Below, piece by piece: positions 9,101-16,153 of a stretch of 64,000 bases of DNA. Where the stretch lies: assembly GCA_910574885.1 (NCBI GenBank), contig CAJTDD010000020.1, positions 1 through 64,000 on the forward strand. Reading direction: 5' to 3'. Under the pieces are notes generated by a model. It worked only from the letters and a program-made list of their open reading frames with translations. It ran no database searches and had not been told where the DNA came from. Origin of the DNA: Lachnospiraceae bacterium. Lineage in GTDB: Bacteria > Bacillota > Clostridia > Lachnospirales > Lachnospiraceae. Within the stretch, counting starts at the first letter, position 1, and the number at the start of each line of letters is the position of its first letter. A program made the translations under genes and the position numbers.

Positions 9101-9134
9101 AAAATCGCAGAGTAACCTACTCTGCGATTTTTTT
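9101..9134 (+). terminator. Hairpin terminator after the thioesterase gene
   Basis: A 14-bp perfect stem (9101-9114 with 9118-9131) with loop ACC is followed by a T run. As RNA it is a good intrinsic terminator for the carrier-protein cassette. The same stem recurs inverted at 9316-9344 and with a different loop at 52996-53028. Confidence 0.7.
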
Positions 9135-9346
9135 CCAAATAGCACATATATTATAACTATCTAAATCTAAGAAATCAATACCTAAATGATTTTTGCTAGT
9201 AATTGGCTTAAATTCATGAGATCGACGTAAGATAATTGTCGTTCTATTCTATATTTGTCTCACATTTTCTTATATTTTCATATAAAATCACGCTAATCAA
9301 CAATAAAATATCCTGAAAAAATCGCAGAGTAGGTTACTCTGCGACC
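9101..9346. mobile_element. MITE-like element with hairpin termini (or invertible segment)
   Basis: About 246 bp of AT-rich DNA whose ends are inverted repeats of about 28 bases: the loop reads ACC on the left and GGT on the right, as expected for reverse complements. The left terminus plus some 50 bases inside it (9136-9188) is recognisably repeated at 53029-53085, next to a decayed IS4-type transposase. That makes a non-autonomous derivative of that IS the preferred reading. Because it lies directly upstream of an operon, an invertible promoter segment is the alternative. Confidence 0.45.
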
Positions 9347-9355
9347 AGGGAGAGG

Positions 9356-9856
9356 ATGACTATCTGGTATTTATTACCCTGTAAAGAGCAGGAAGAACAA
9401 AGGACGCTGGATTCGTGTAAGAGATATTTTTCAGATACCGCCCTTTTGGACGCATTTGTCCTTACTTATGACAGGATGCGCCGCTACCAGGGAGCGTGGC
9501 ATCTGGAGAAGAAATTAATATTCCCGGCGAATGTGCTGCTGGAAAGTGAGAATGAAACGGTTCTCATAAAGGAACTGCAAGAGGAAATGGACTGCTGTAT
9601 GCCGCCGCTACGAAAAATGTCTCCGGAAGAAGAAAAATTCCTGAGAATCCTATGCGGAAAAAGGAACCATATCCGGATGTCCCGGGGCGTGATCTGTAAC
9701 GGGGTTACAAAAGTAACCGAAGGACCGCTGAAAGGGATGGAGGCACAGATCTGCAAGATCGACCGGCATAAGCGGATGGCGAAGCTTTGCACCCAGGCTG
9801 GGCAGCATGCCAGGTACATCCCGGCGGGGCTGGAAATCGTGGAGAAAAGCATTTGA
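9356..9856 (+). CDS. NusG-like specialised antiterminator (first copy)
   Basis: A 166-residue NusG paralogue. It opens with a WYLLPCK strand typical of the NGN domain and ends with a KOW domain carrying VTEGPLKGMEAQICKID, the loop that contacts the ribosome or RNA in this family. Specialised NusG proteins travel with RNA polymerase and suppress termination in long operons, and they often head capsule or secondary-metabolite clusters, as here. The ATG is preceded by GGGAGAGG. The N-terminal domain is more divergent than in the second copy 150 bases downstream. Which operon each acts on is inferred from position. Confidence 0.8.
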   Translation: MTIWYLLPCKEQEEQRTLDSCKRYFSDTALLDAFVLTYDRMRRYQGAWHLEKKLIFPANVLLESENETVLIKELQEEMDCCMPPLRKMSPEEEKFLRILCGKRNHIRMSRGVICNGVTKVTEGPLKGMEAQICKIDRHKRMAKLCTQAGQHARYIPAGLEIVEKSI

Positions 9857-10005
9857 TACTTCCAGAAGCATTGGCACTGGAAGGGGCAGATGCTGGTAGA
9901 AAGGGCAATGGCTGTGGCTGTGTAGCGATACGCAGGTACGGATGGCGAAGCCATGCAAAAAATATGCAGGAAATCAGAAGCAATCAACTGTAGGCAGGAG
10001 GAAGT

Positions 10006-10536
10006 ATGTGGTACGTAATGCAGGTTATGTCCAGGCAGGAAGGGCGGACCGTCCGGATGTTGGAGCAAAGCCTTTCCCGTGAAATTCTTACTAGGTGTTT
10101 GATTCCTATGCGCAGGCGAAAGAAAAAGTTCCATGGGCAATGGCAGGAAGTCACAGAAATGCTGTTTCCGGGATACGTTTTCCTAGTTACCGACACTCCA
10201 CAGCTTTTATACGATGAACTAAAAAATGTCCCCGCAATGACGAAGCTTTTGGGAAGCTGTGAGGAGCCCTTCACTCCCTTGTCCGAACCTGATGTACAGT
10301 TCTTAATGAAACTACAGGGAGATAAGGATATCGGGGAAACGGGACTGTCCCAGGTGGCTGTAGGGGAAGGGAGGCAGGTACGGATTCTTTCTGGCCCGCT
10401 GAAAAACCTGGAAGGAAAGATACAAAAAATCAATCTCCATAAACGGATTGCCATCGTTGAGACGGAGTTCATGGGGAACAGGTCGCTGCTTCATTTGGGG
10501 ATTGAGATTGTAAACGAGGTTTGTAGGAATGTATGA
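10006..10536 (+). CDS. loaP: NusG-like antiterminator, LoaP type (second copy)
   Basis: A 176-residue NusG paralogue with an NGN domain (MWYVMQVMSRQEGRT start, FPGYVFLVTD core) and a C-terminal KOW domain (ILSGPLKNLEGKIQKINLHKR). The sequence fits LoaP, the Firmicutes antiterminator of polysaccharide and polyketide operons. GCAGGAGGAAGT supplies a strong ribosome site. Its end overlaps the aminotransferase gene by 8 bases, so it is the leader gene of the operon it probably controls. Two tandem NusG paralogues suggest division of labour or a recent duplication with divergence. Confidence 0.85.
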   Translation: MWYVMQVMSRQEGRTVRMLEQSLSREILTRCLIPMRRRKKKFHGQWQEVTEMLFPGYVFLVTDTPQLLYDELKNVPAMTKLLGSCEEPFTPLSEPDVQFLMKLQGDKDIGETGLSQVAVGEGRQVRILSGPLKNLEGKIQKINLHKRIAIVETEFMGNRSLLHLGIEIVNEVCRNV

Positions 10537-11854
10537 GTTTAATAATGACAATAGATTTGCAGGAGTAAAACCATTTGCAAAGAAAATATGGCTGTCATCG
10601 CCAACCATGCATGGAGAAGAGCAGCATTTTGTGGACTGTGCGATTCAGGAGAACTGGGTCAGCACGGTGGGCGGCAACATTGACGAGGTAGAAAGGCAGG
10701 TGGCGCAGAGGGTTGGGCGCAGGTATGCGGTGGCGCTGTCTTCCGGAACCGCTGCGCTGCATCTTGCCGTCCGGCTGGCGGGGGAGCGTCTCTACGGAGC
10801 ATCTGCCCCGGGCAGGGGTGTATTGGAAGGCCGCAGGGTATTTTGTTCGGATATGACCTTTGGTGCCACGGTAAACCCGGTGAGTTATGAAGGCGGGGAA
10901 TGTGTGTTTCTTGACACTGGGTACGATGACTGGAACCTGTCCCCGGAAGCGTTGGAGCAGGCCTTTCGGCTATACCCGGATGTCCGGCTGGTGGTTCTTG
11001 CCCACCTTTATGGTACGCCAAGCGCCCATATGGAAGAGATTCGGCAGATGGCGGACCGGCACGGCGCGCTGATTGTGGAAGATGCGGCGGAGAGCCTGGG
11101 TGCGTCTGTTTATGTGGAGCAGGAAGGGCAGGGGGTCTGGCGGCAGACGGGCTTATTTGGGGACTACAGCATCATTTCCTTTAATGGGAACAAGATCATC
11201 ACGGGCTCGTCTGGCGGGATGCTGCTTACGGACAGCCGGGGGGATGCCAATAAGGTACGGAAATGGTCAACTCAGGCAAGGGAAGACGCGCCTTGGTATC
11301 AGCATGAGGAATTAGGCTATAACTACCGTATGTCGAACATTGTTGCCGGTGTGGTGCGGGGGCAGCTCCCGTACTTAGATGTACATATCGCGTCGAAAAA
11401 GGAGATTTGGGAAAGGTATCGGGAGGGGCTTTCTGACCTTCCGGTTACGATGAATCCGGTCCCGTCCAATGTAAAGCCGAATTATTGGCTGAGCTGTATG
11501 GTGATAAGCCCGGAAGCCATGTGTCCCCAGGTAAGGTCGGACCGGGAGACGCTGTACCGGACGGAGCGGGGGAAGAGCTGTCCGGATGAAATCCTGGCTG
11601 TGCTACAGTGGGCAAACTGTGAAGGGAGGCCCATTTGGAAGCCCATGCACCTCCAGCCGGTCTATCGGAACCATCCGTTTGTCACGGCAGACGGGATGGG
11701 GCGCGGCAGGAGTAATGCCTATATCCGGGATGGGGAAGTGCGGGATATCGGGCTGGATATTTTTAGTCGTGGGCTATGCCTGCCAAGTGACAATAAGATG
11801 GGAAAGGAGGAACAGGACCAGGTCATGGAACTGATCCACAGGTGTTTCAGATGA
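10529..11854 (+). CDS. DegT/DnrJ/EryC1/StrS sugar aminotransferase
   Basis: PLP-dependent aminotransferase (441 residues) that converts a 4-keto nucleotide sugar to an amino sugar, PglE-like. Motifs include SSGTAALHLAVRLAG, the Asp-containing VEDAAESLGA, and the PLP lysine in SFNGNKIITGSSGGML. It is followed, with a 4-base overlap, by a PglC-like sugar-phosphate transferase, an arrangement familiar from bacillosamine-type pathways. Its own start lies inside the NusG gene end. A low-complexity insertion around residues 320-350 is longer than in most relatives. The donor is probably glutamate; the sugar is not certain. Confidence 0.9.
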   Translation: MYEFNNDNRFAGVKPFAKKIWLSSPTMHGEEQHFVDCAIQENWVSTVGGNIDEVERQVAQRVGRRYAVALSSGTAALHLAVRLAGERLYGASAPGRGVLEGRRVFCSDMTFGATVNPVSYEGGECVFLDTGYDDWNLSPEALEQAFRLYPDVRLVVLAHLYGTPSAHMEEIRQMADRHGALIVEDAAESLGASVYVEQEGQGVWRQTGLFGDYSIISFNGNKIITGSSGGMLLTDSRGDANKVRKWSTQAREDAPWYQHEELGYNYRMSNIVAGVVRGQLPYLDVHIASKKEIWERYREGLSDLPVTMNPVPSNVKPNYWLSCMVISPEAMCPQVRSDRETLYRTERGKSCPDEILAVLQWANCEGRPIWKPMHLQPVYRNHPFVTADGMGRGRSNAYIRDGEVRDIGLDIFSRGLCLPSDNKMGKEEQDQVMELIHRCFR

Positions 11855-12627
11855 GAGGGAAGCGTGTATGCAGGGGATTGGTGAAACTAGGTTTCTGTGT
11901 CAGTGCAACGGCGGGGGTACTGGCATTTGTGGCAGAGCGGTTTGAGGCAAGGGGGAACTGCCATAAGCCCTATGGTGTCTATGAGGCGTATGTCAAAAGG
12001 CCTTTCGATGCCGCCCTTGCCGCAGGGGCCTTGCTTGGATTGTCGCCGGTATTTCTGGTAACGGCGGCGTTGGTACGGTTCCGGCTTGGGTCGCCGGCGC
12101 TGTTTCGACAGGAACGCCCGGGGCGGGATGAGAAGATTTTTCGGCTTTGTAAGTTTCGGTCTATGACGGATGGGACGGATGAAGAGGGGAGGCTTTTGCC
12201 GGACGACGAACGCCTGACTTCTTTCGGGAGGACGCTGCGCTCAACGTCTATGGATGAGCTTCCGGAGTTATGGAATATTGTGAAGGGGGATATGGCGCTG
12301 GTGGGTCCCCGGCCTTTGCTGAAGGAATATTTGCCTTATTATACGGAGGCGGAAAGGCATCGGCATGATGTACGCCCTGGGTTAACGGGGCTTGCCCAGG
12401 TGCATGGGAGGAATACGATTTCCTGGGAGGAGAAGTTTGCCAGGGACAGGGAGTATGTAGGGAGGATTACGTTTCTGGGCGACTTGAAGATTGTGCTGGA
12501 AACGGTTGTCAAGACGCTGAAACGGTCTGATGTCCGCGTGGGCAGGGAGCATGTGGCGGGAAGGCTGGATGTGGTGAGGGAAGGCTGGAAGGAAGAAGGA
12601 ATGGGAGAAGAAGGCGCAGGAGTATAG
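11851..12627 (+). CDS. Priming sugar-phosphate transferase (PglC/WbaP family)
   Basis: Membrane-associated phosphoglycosyl transferase that starts repeat-unit assembly by moving a sugar-1-phosphate from UDP-sugar to undecaprenyl phosphate. The catalytic domain begins at KRPFDAALAAGALL (re-entrant membrane helix) and continues with KFRSM, the Asp-Glu pair in SMDELPEL, GDMALVGPRPLL and RPGLTGLAQVHGRN. About 50 extra N-terminal residues contain another hydrophobic stretch. ATG at 11851 overlapping the previous TGA is preferred to the GTG at 11842. The C-terminal 30 residues are a charged Gly/Glu-rich tail unlike the family. Confidence 0.9.
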   Translation: MRGKRVCRGLVKLGFCVSATAGVLAFVAERFEARGNCHKPYGVYEAYVKRPFDAALAAGALLGLSPVFLVTAALVRFRLGSPALFRQERPGRDEKIFRLCKFRSMTDGTDEEGRLLPDDERLTSFGRTLRSTSMDELPELWNIVKGDMALVGPRPLLKEYLPYYTEAERHRHDVRPGLTGLAQVHGRNTISWEEKFARDREYVGRITFLGDLKIVLETVVKTLKRSDVRVGREHVAGRLDVVREGWKEEGMGEEGAGV

Positions 12628-12702
12628 GGGAGTGTGCAAGAAATCGGATGAGTAGAGAGTGATTCGCAAAAAATAAGGCGGAAGTATGAGGAAGGCATAG
12701 GT

Positions 12703-13371
12703 GTGGGAGAGATGGGTGTGTTATCAAATGGAAATGTTTCGCTGCGCCCCATTGAAAGGCGGGATTTGGACAAGCTGAACCAATGGAAGAACGACGAGAG
12801 TGTCTACCGGTTCCTTGGGGGAGGGTTTCTCCCGGTCTCCAGGGACATCCAGGAAAAATGGCTGGATTCGCTGATGGACACTACGGGGAATAGTAAGCGT
12901 TTTATGATTGAAAATGATGTGGGGGAGGCAGTGGGAATGATTGGGCTTTACGGCATCAACTGGGTGCATCGGACCTGTGAGCTGGGGATTTTTATCGGGG
13001 ATGGGAGCCAGCGGGGGAAGGGCTATGCCAGTTCTGCTTACCGGCTGTTGGAGGCGTATGGCGCAATGTACCTGAACCTTAGGAAGGTCACGGCAGATGT
13101 GGTGGATAAGAATGACGCGGCGGTTTCTTTTTATGAAAACCTTCATTTTCGGCAGGCGGGGCGTTTGTCGAAGCAGAGGTTTATTGGAGGGGAGTACTGT
13201 GACCTTCTGATTATGGAGAAGTTTTTGGGTGATAAGGAGGAATGGGGCGGCTGTTGCAGTAAGGGGGGGGGGGTATTTCACCCTGAGGAAGTCCCCCCGC
13301 AGTGGCTGGTTTTGGAGCTGGGGTTTCAAAACTGCCGCGTATTTATGGGAAAAACCCGGAAAGGTTGGTGA
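12703..13371 (+). CDS. RimJ/RimL-type GNAT acetyltransferase with phase-variable tail
   Basis: GNAT-fold N-acetyltransferase of 222 residues. Residues 1 to about 180 form a complete domain: LRPIERRDLD at the start, ELGIFIGDGSQRGKGYAS (acetyl-CoA loop) and an ADVVDKNDAAVSFYENLHF region. GTG at 12703 has GAGGAAGG seven bases upstream. The last 36 residues begin at an 11-base G tract and look unlike a GNAT; they are simply what the present frame yields. With one G fewer the frame would run into the start of the next gene, ending in an ATGA overlap; with one more it stops after four residues. It probably acetylates an amino sugar of the local glycan. Confidence 0.82.
   Translation: MGEMGVLSNGNVSLRPIERRDLDKLNQWKNDESVYRFLGGGFLPVSRDIQEKWLDSLMDTTGNSKRFMIENDVGEAVGMIGLYGINWVHRTCELGIFIGDGSQRGKGYASSAYRLLEAYGAMYLNLRKVTADVVDKNDAAVSFYENLHFRQAGRLSKQRFIGGEYCDLLIMEKFLGDKEEWGGCCSKGGGVFHPEEVPPQWLVLELGFQNCRVFMGKTRKGW
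13263..13273 (+). repeat. G11 homopolymer tract at the 3' end of the GNAT gene
   Basis: Eleven G bases after the end of the conserved GNAT domain. The three possible frames stop at 13369-13371 (present), at 13379-13381 overlapping the next ATG (one G fewer), or about 90 bases before the next gene (one G more). The tract therefore changes the protein tail and the distance between termination and the next start rather than simply switching the gene off. Confidence 0.8.
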
Positions 13372-13377
13372 GGCGGC

Positions 13378-13968
13378 ATGAGGGTGACAATCCGAACATT
13401 TGCCCGGGAGGATATTCCTAAGAAGGTGGAATGGATCAACAATCCTTTGAACCATCAATTCCTTCACTATGACCTTCCGCTTGAGGTTGGGAGAACGGAG
13501 TGTTGGTTTGAACGAAATGTGGGAAGGAAAGACCGGTATGACGGGGTGATTGAGGCGGACGGCGTCCCGGTTGGGCTGATTGGGCTGCTGTCGATTGACG
13601 GCAGGAATCAAAGGGCAGAGTATTACATTTCTATGGGGGAAGCTGCGTATAAGGGGAAAGGGATTGCGAAGGAGGCGAGCTGGCTTCTTTTAAAGTATGG
13701 GTTTGAGGAACTGGGATTGAACCGGATTTACTTATACACGGAGGTTGGCAACACGGCAGCTAGGCGGCTTTTTGAGAGGGTTGGTTTTATCAGGGAAGGC
13801 GTCCTTCGGCAGGATGTGCGTTCGTCAAAAGCGGTACAAGGGCAGGAGGTTCATTTGTCCGGAAGCGGGAAGGGACAGGAGGAGCATCAGGCCGAAATGT
13901 ATGCGGACAGGATTATATATGGGATGTTAAGGATGGATTACTTTGAAAGTTCAGCGCTTCGGCGCTGA
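13378..13968 (+). CDS. GNAT acetyltransferase, second copy
   Basis: A 196-residue GNAT related to sugar-amine acetyltransferases (PseH/SpeG-like). Domain marks are REDIPKKVEWINNP, AEYYISMGEAAYKGKGIA (acetyl-CoA loop) and NTAARRLFERVGF. About 25 residues between RQDVRSSK and YADRIIYGML look like an insertion compared with typical members. Only a weak GGTGAGG ribosome site precedes the ATG, so translation may depend on ribosomes finishing the upstream GNAT gene, whose stop position varies with the G tract. The stop codon lies inside a UUCG hairpin. Confidence 0.82.
   Translation: MRVTIRTFAREDIPKKVEWINNPLNHQFLHYDLPLEVGRTECWFERNVGRKDRYDGVIEADGVPVGLIGLLSIDGRNQRAEYYISMGEAAYKGKGIAKEASWLLLKYGFEELGLNRIYLYTEVGNTAARRLFERVGFIREGVLRQDVRSSKAVQGQEVHLSGSGKGQEEHQAEMYADRIIYGMLRMDYFESSALRR
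13946..13968 (+). terminator. UUCG-tetraloop hairpin overlapping the GNAT stop codon
   Basis: A perfect 9-bp stem (GTTCAGCGC with GCGCTGAAC) closed by TTCG covers the last codons and stop of the second GNAT gene. There is no T run after it, so it is a poor intrinsic terminator. It may act as an RNA-stability or attenuation element, or a termination site that the NusG paralogues overcome. Confidence 0.45.
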
Positions 13969-14120
13969 ACTGCGCGAAAATGGATTCTAATCCTCTTAGA
14001 GATAGAACATGCAGGGGTTTTGCAGCACAGGATTGACAAGGGGCTGATACTTCAATTCCTGGCAGATAGGACGGGCAGGGACAAGGAGTGGACAGGTTTT
14101 AGCTGGAGGGACAATCAGTT

Positions 14121-15098
14121 ATGGACAGACAGGCAGGGACAAGGGCAGACAGGGATGGGAGGATGGCAACGCCGATCCAAAACCTGGGGGTTTATGGAAA
14201 GAACCGGTTATGGATGAAAAGGGAGGATCTGCTTCCCTTTTCTTTTGGAGGAAACAAGGCGAGGAAGGCGGGGCTGTTCTTCCGGGAAATCCGGGAAGGT
14301 GGTTATGACTGTGTCGTGACTTACGGCACAAGCAGCTCGAATCATTGCCGGGTGGTGAGTAATCTATGTGCATCACGGGGGCTTCCGTGTTTTATTATTA
14401 GCCCTGCGGAAAAGTCTGGGCAGACGTTTAACCGTATTATGATGGAGCTTTTCCAGGCAAAGGTTACAAGGGCGCCGGTTGCGGAGGTTCATGATGTGAT
14501 TGAGAAGAAGTTGGAAGAACTGAGGCTTGCCGGATATAAGCCTTATTTTATTGAAGGTGGAGGCCATGGGAACCTGGGGACGGAAGCTTATGTGCAGTGC
14601 TTCCGGGAAATCGAGTGCTTCGAGGAAGTGCGGGGGATTCATTTTGATTCTATTTTCCTGGCTTCTGGCACTGGGACCACACAGGCGGGGCTGGTCTGTG
14701 GGAACCTGCTGTCTCAGGGAAGCCGCCGGGTTGTGGGAATTAGTATTGCCCGGAAGAATCCAAGGGGACGGGATGTGGTGGTGGACAGTGTTCGGTCTTA
14801 CCTGTCAGCGATAGGCTGGGATGTGCCTGAGCCTGTTGTAAAGGACGCTGTTGTTTTTGTGGATGATTATACTGGCGGGGGATATGGCTCTGGAATGGAA
14901 GGGGTGAAAGATGCTGTCAGTGATGTCGTCAGGATGGTTTTGAGGGTGTACGGCATCCCTTTGGATGGGACGTATACCGGGAAGGCGTTCTATGGGATGA
15001 CGGATTATATGAAGCGGATGGACATCAGGGACGAGGATGTTTTGTTTCTCCACACAGGGGGGACGCCCTTGTTTTTTGATGGATTGTCGGAAATGTAG
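14121..15098 (+). CDS. PLP-dependent ACC deaminase / D-cysteine desulfhydrase family protein
   Basis: Fold-type II PLP enzyme of 325 residues. The PLP lysine lies in SFGGNKARKAG near residue 42, followed by GTSSSNHCR and the glycine-rich phosphate-binding loop in ASGTGTTQAGL. LFLHTGGTPLFF ends the domain. Family members deaminate 1-aminocyclopropane-carboxylate, D-cysteine or other small amino acids. Here it lies beside ATP-grasp ligases and acyltransferases, so supply or racemisation of an amino acid used to decorate the glycan is a reasonable inference. GGAGGG ten bases upstream supports the ATG at 14121. Confidence 0.82.
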   Translation: MDRQAGTRADRDGRMATPIQNLGVYGKNRLWMKREDLLPFSFGGNKARKAGLFFREIREGGYDCVVTYGTSSSNHCRVVSNLCASRGLPCFIISPAEKSGQTFNRIMMELFQAKVTRAPVAEVHDVIEKKLEELRLAGYKPYFIEGGGHGNLGTEAYVQCFREIECFEEVRGIHFDSIFLASGTGTTQAGLVCGNLLSQGSRRVVGISIARKNPRGRDVVVDSVRSYLSAIGWDVPEPVVKDAVVFVDDYTGGGYGSGMEGVKDAVSDVVRMVLRVYGIPLDGTYTGKAFYGMTDYMKRMDIRDEDVLFLHTGGTPLFFDGLSEM

Positions 15099-15111
15099 CG
15101 GGGGATGGGAT

Positions 15112-16101
15112 ATGAATATTTTGATTCTGAGTGTTGGGACCAGGGATAAGATTGTGCAGTACTTCCGGAAGGCGTTTGCGGGGGATGGGAGGGTGGTTGC
15201 CGCGGACTGCAGCAGATTGGCTCCTGCGCTTTATGATGCGGATAAGTTTTATATTGTGCCTAAGATTACGGAGGATGGGTATCTGGATGTGATTTTTCGG
15301 ATTTGCAGGGAGGAGGGCATCCATGGGGTGCTGAGCCTGATTGACCCGGAGCTTGGCCTGCTGGCGGAGCATGAGGGGGAGTTTTGTGCCATGGGTGTGA
15401 CTGTGGTGGGGAGCAGCCGGGAGCTTTGTGGGATGTCGCTGGATAAGTACCGGATGTACCAGTGGCTTTGTGCCCATCATTATAACTGTGCCCGTTCTTT
15501 TCTGGATGGGGAGGAGTTTTGCCGGGCTGTGGATGCCGGGGAGGTTGGGTATCCGGTTTTTGTGAAGCCCACTTGTGGTTCGGCGTCGGTGTGTATCTCG
15601 GAAGCGGCGGACTGGGAGACGGTGGAGCTGCTTTTGTCTCATGGGGAGGGCCTGATGGTTCAGGAATTCTTGCATGGGGAGGAGATTGGTGCGGATGTGT
15701 ATATTGACCTGGTTTCTGGTGAGGTGGTCTCGATTTTCACGAAACGGAAGTTGAAGATGCGGGCAGGGGAGACGGATAAGGCGGTGAGTTTCCGGGACGG
15801 GAGGCTGTTTGCGCTGATTGAGAGGTTTGTGGGGGAGGCTGGCTACCGTGGGCAGGTTGACATAGATATCTTTGAGGTTGAAGGCGAGTATTACATATCG
15901 GAGGTGAACCCGCGGTTTGGAGGGGGATATCCTCATGCGTATGAATGTGGTGTGGACCATATGAAGCTGGTGAAAAACAACCTTCGGGGCGTTGCCAATG
16001 TCAGGAACATTGGGGCGTATGAGGAGGGGGTTTATATGATGAAATATAACGAGGTGTGTGTCCGGAAGGATGGGAAGCCTGAATTTACAGATGGAATATA
16101 A
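15112..16101 (+). CDS. ATP-grasp carboxylate-amine ligase (first)
   Basis: ATP-grasp ligase (about 329 residues) resembling PylC and carbamoyl-phosphate-synthase large-chain domains. An N-terminal Rossmann-like part (NILILSVGTRDK) is followed by the ATP-binding segments YPVFVKPTCGSASVC and VQEFLHGEEIGADVY and the metal ligands in DIDIFEVEGEYYISEVNPRF. Such enzymes join an amino group to a carboxylate through an acyl-phosphate. ATG at 15112, 13 bases after the previous stop and preceded by GGGGGATGG, is preferred to an in-frame ATG inside the upstream gene. Likely role: linking an amino acid to a sugar acid or building a small dipeptide for decoration. Confidence 0.82.
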   Translation: MNILILSVGTRDKIVQYFRKAFAGDGRVVAADCSRLAPALYDADKFYIVPKITEDGYLDVIFRICREEGIHGVLSLIDPELGLLAEHEGEFCAMGVTVVGSSRELCGMSLDKYRMYQWLCAHHYNCARSFLDGEEFCRAVDAGEVGYPVFVKPTCGSASVCISEAADWETVELLLSHGEGLMVQEFLHGEEIGADVYIDLVSGEVVSIFTKRKLKMRAGETDKAVSFRDGRLFALIERFVGEAGYRGQVDIDIFEVEGEYYISEVNPRFGGGYPHAYECGVDHMKLVKNNLRGVANVRNIGAYEEGVYMMKYNEVCVRKDGKPEFTDGI

Positions 16102-16153
16102 GGGTGTGGCATCCGGAAGGATAAAACCTCGATGTTACGGAGGAGATAAGAAG

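Larger units (their letters stand above)
9016..9355. other. 340-bp gap between the two glycan clusters
   Basis: No coding region is convincing here. The gap holds about 85 bases of spacer and then an AT-rich segment bounded by two hairpins that are inverted copies of each other (9101-9134 and 9316-9344). The right-hand hairpin is only 12 bases from the first NusG-like gene. I found no well-spaced consensus promoter, only weak TATAAT-like strings around 9271-9286. Confidence 0.6.

Noticed and set aside
12724-13611. 295-codon - strand open frame across both GNAT genes
   Set aside because: Same artefact of G-rich sense strand; crosses two real genes.
15025-15960. 311-codon - strand open frame
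   Set aside because: Antisense to the ATP-grasp gene, low-complexity His/Pro/Arg composition; a composition artefact.
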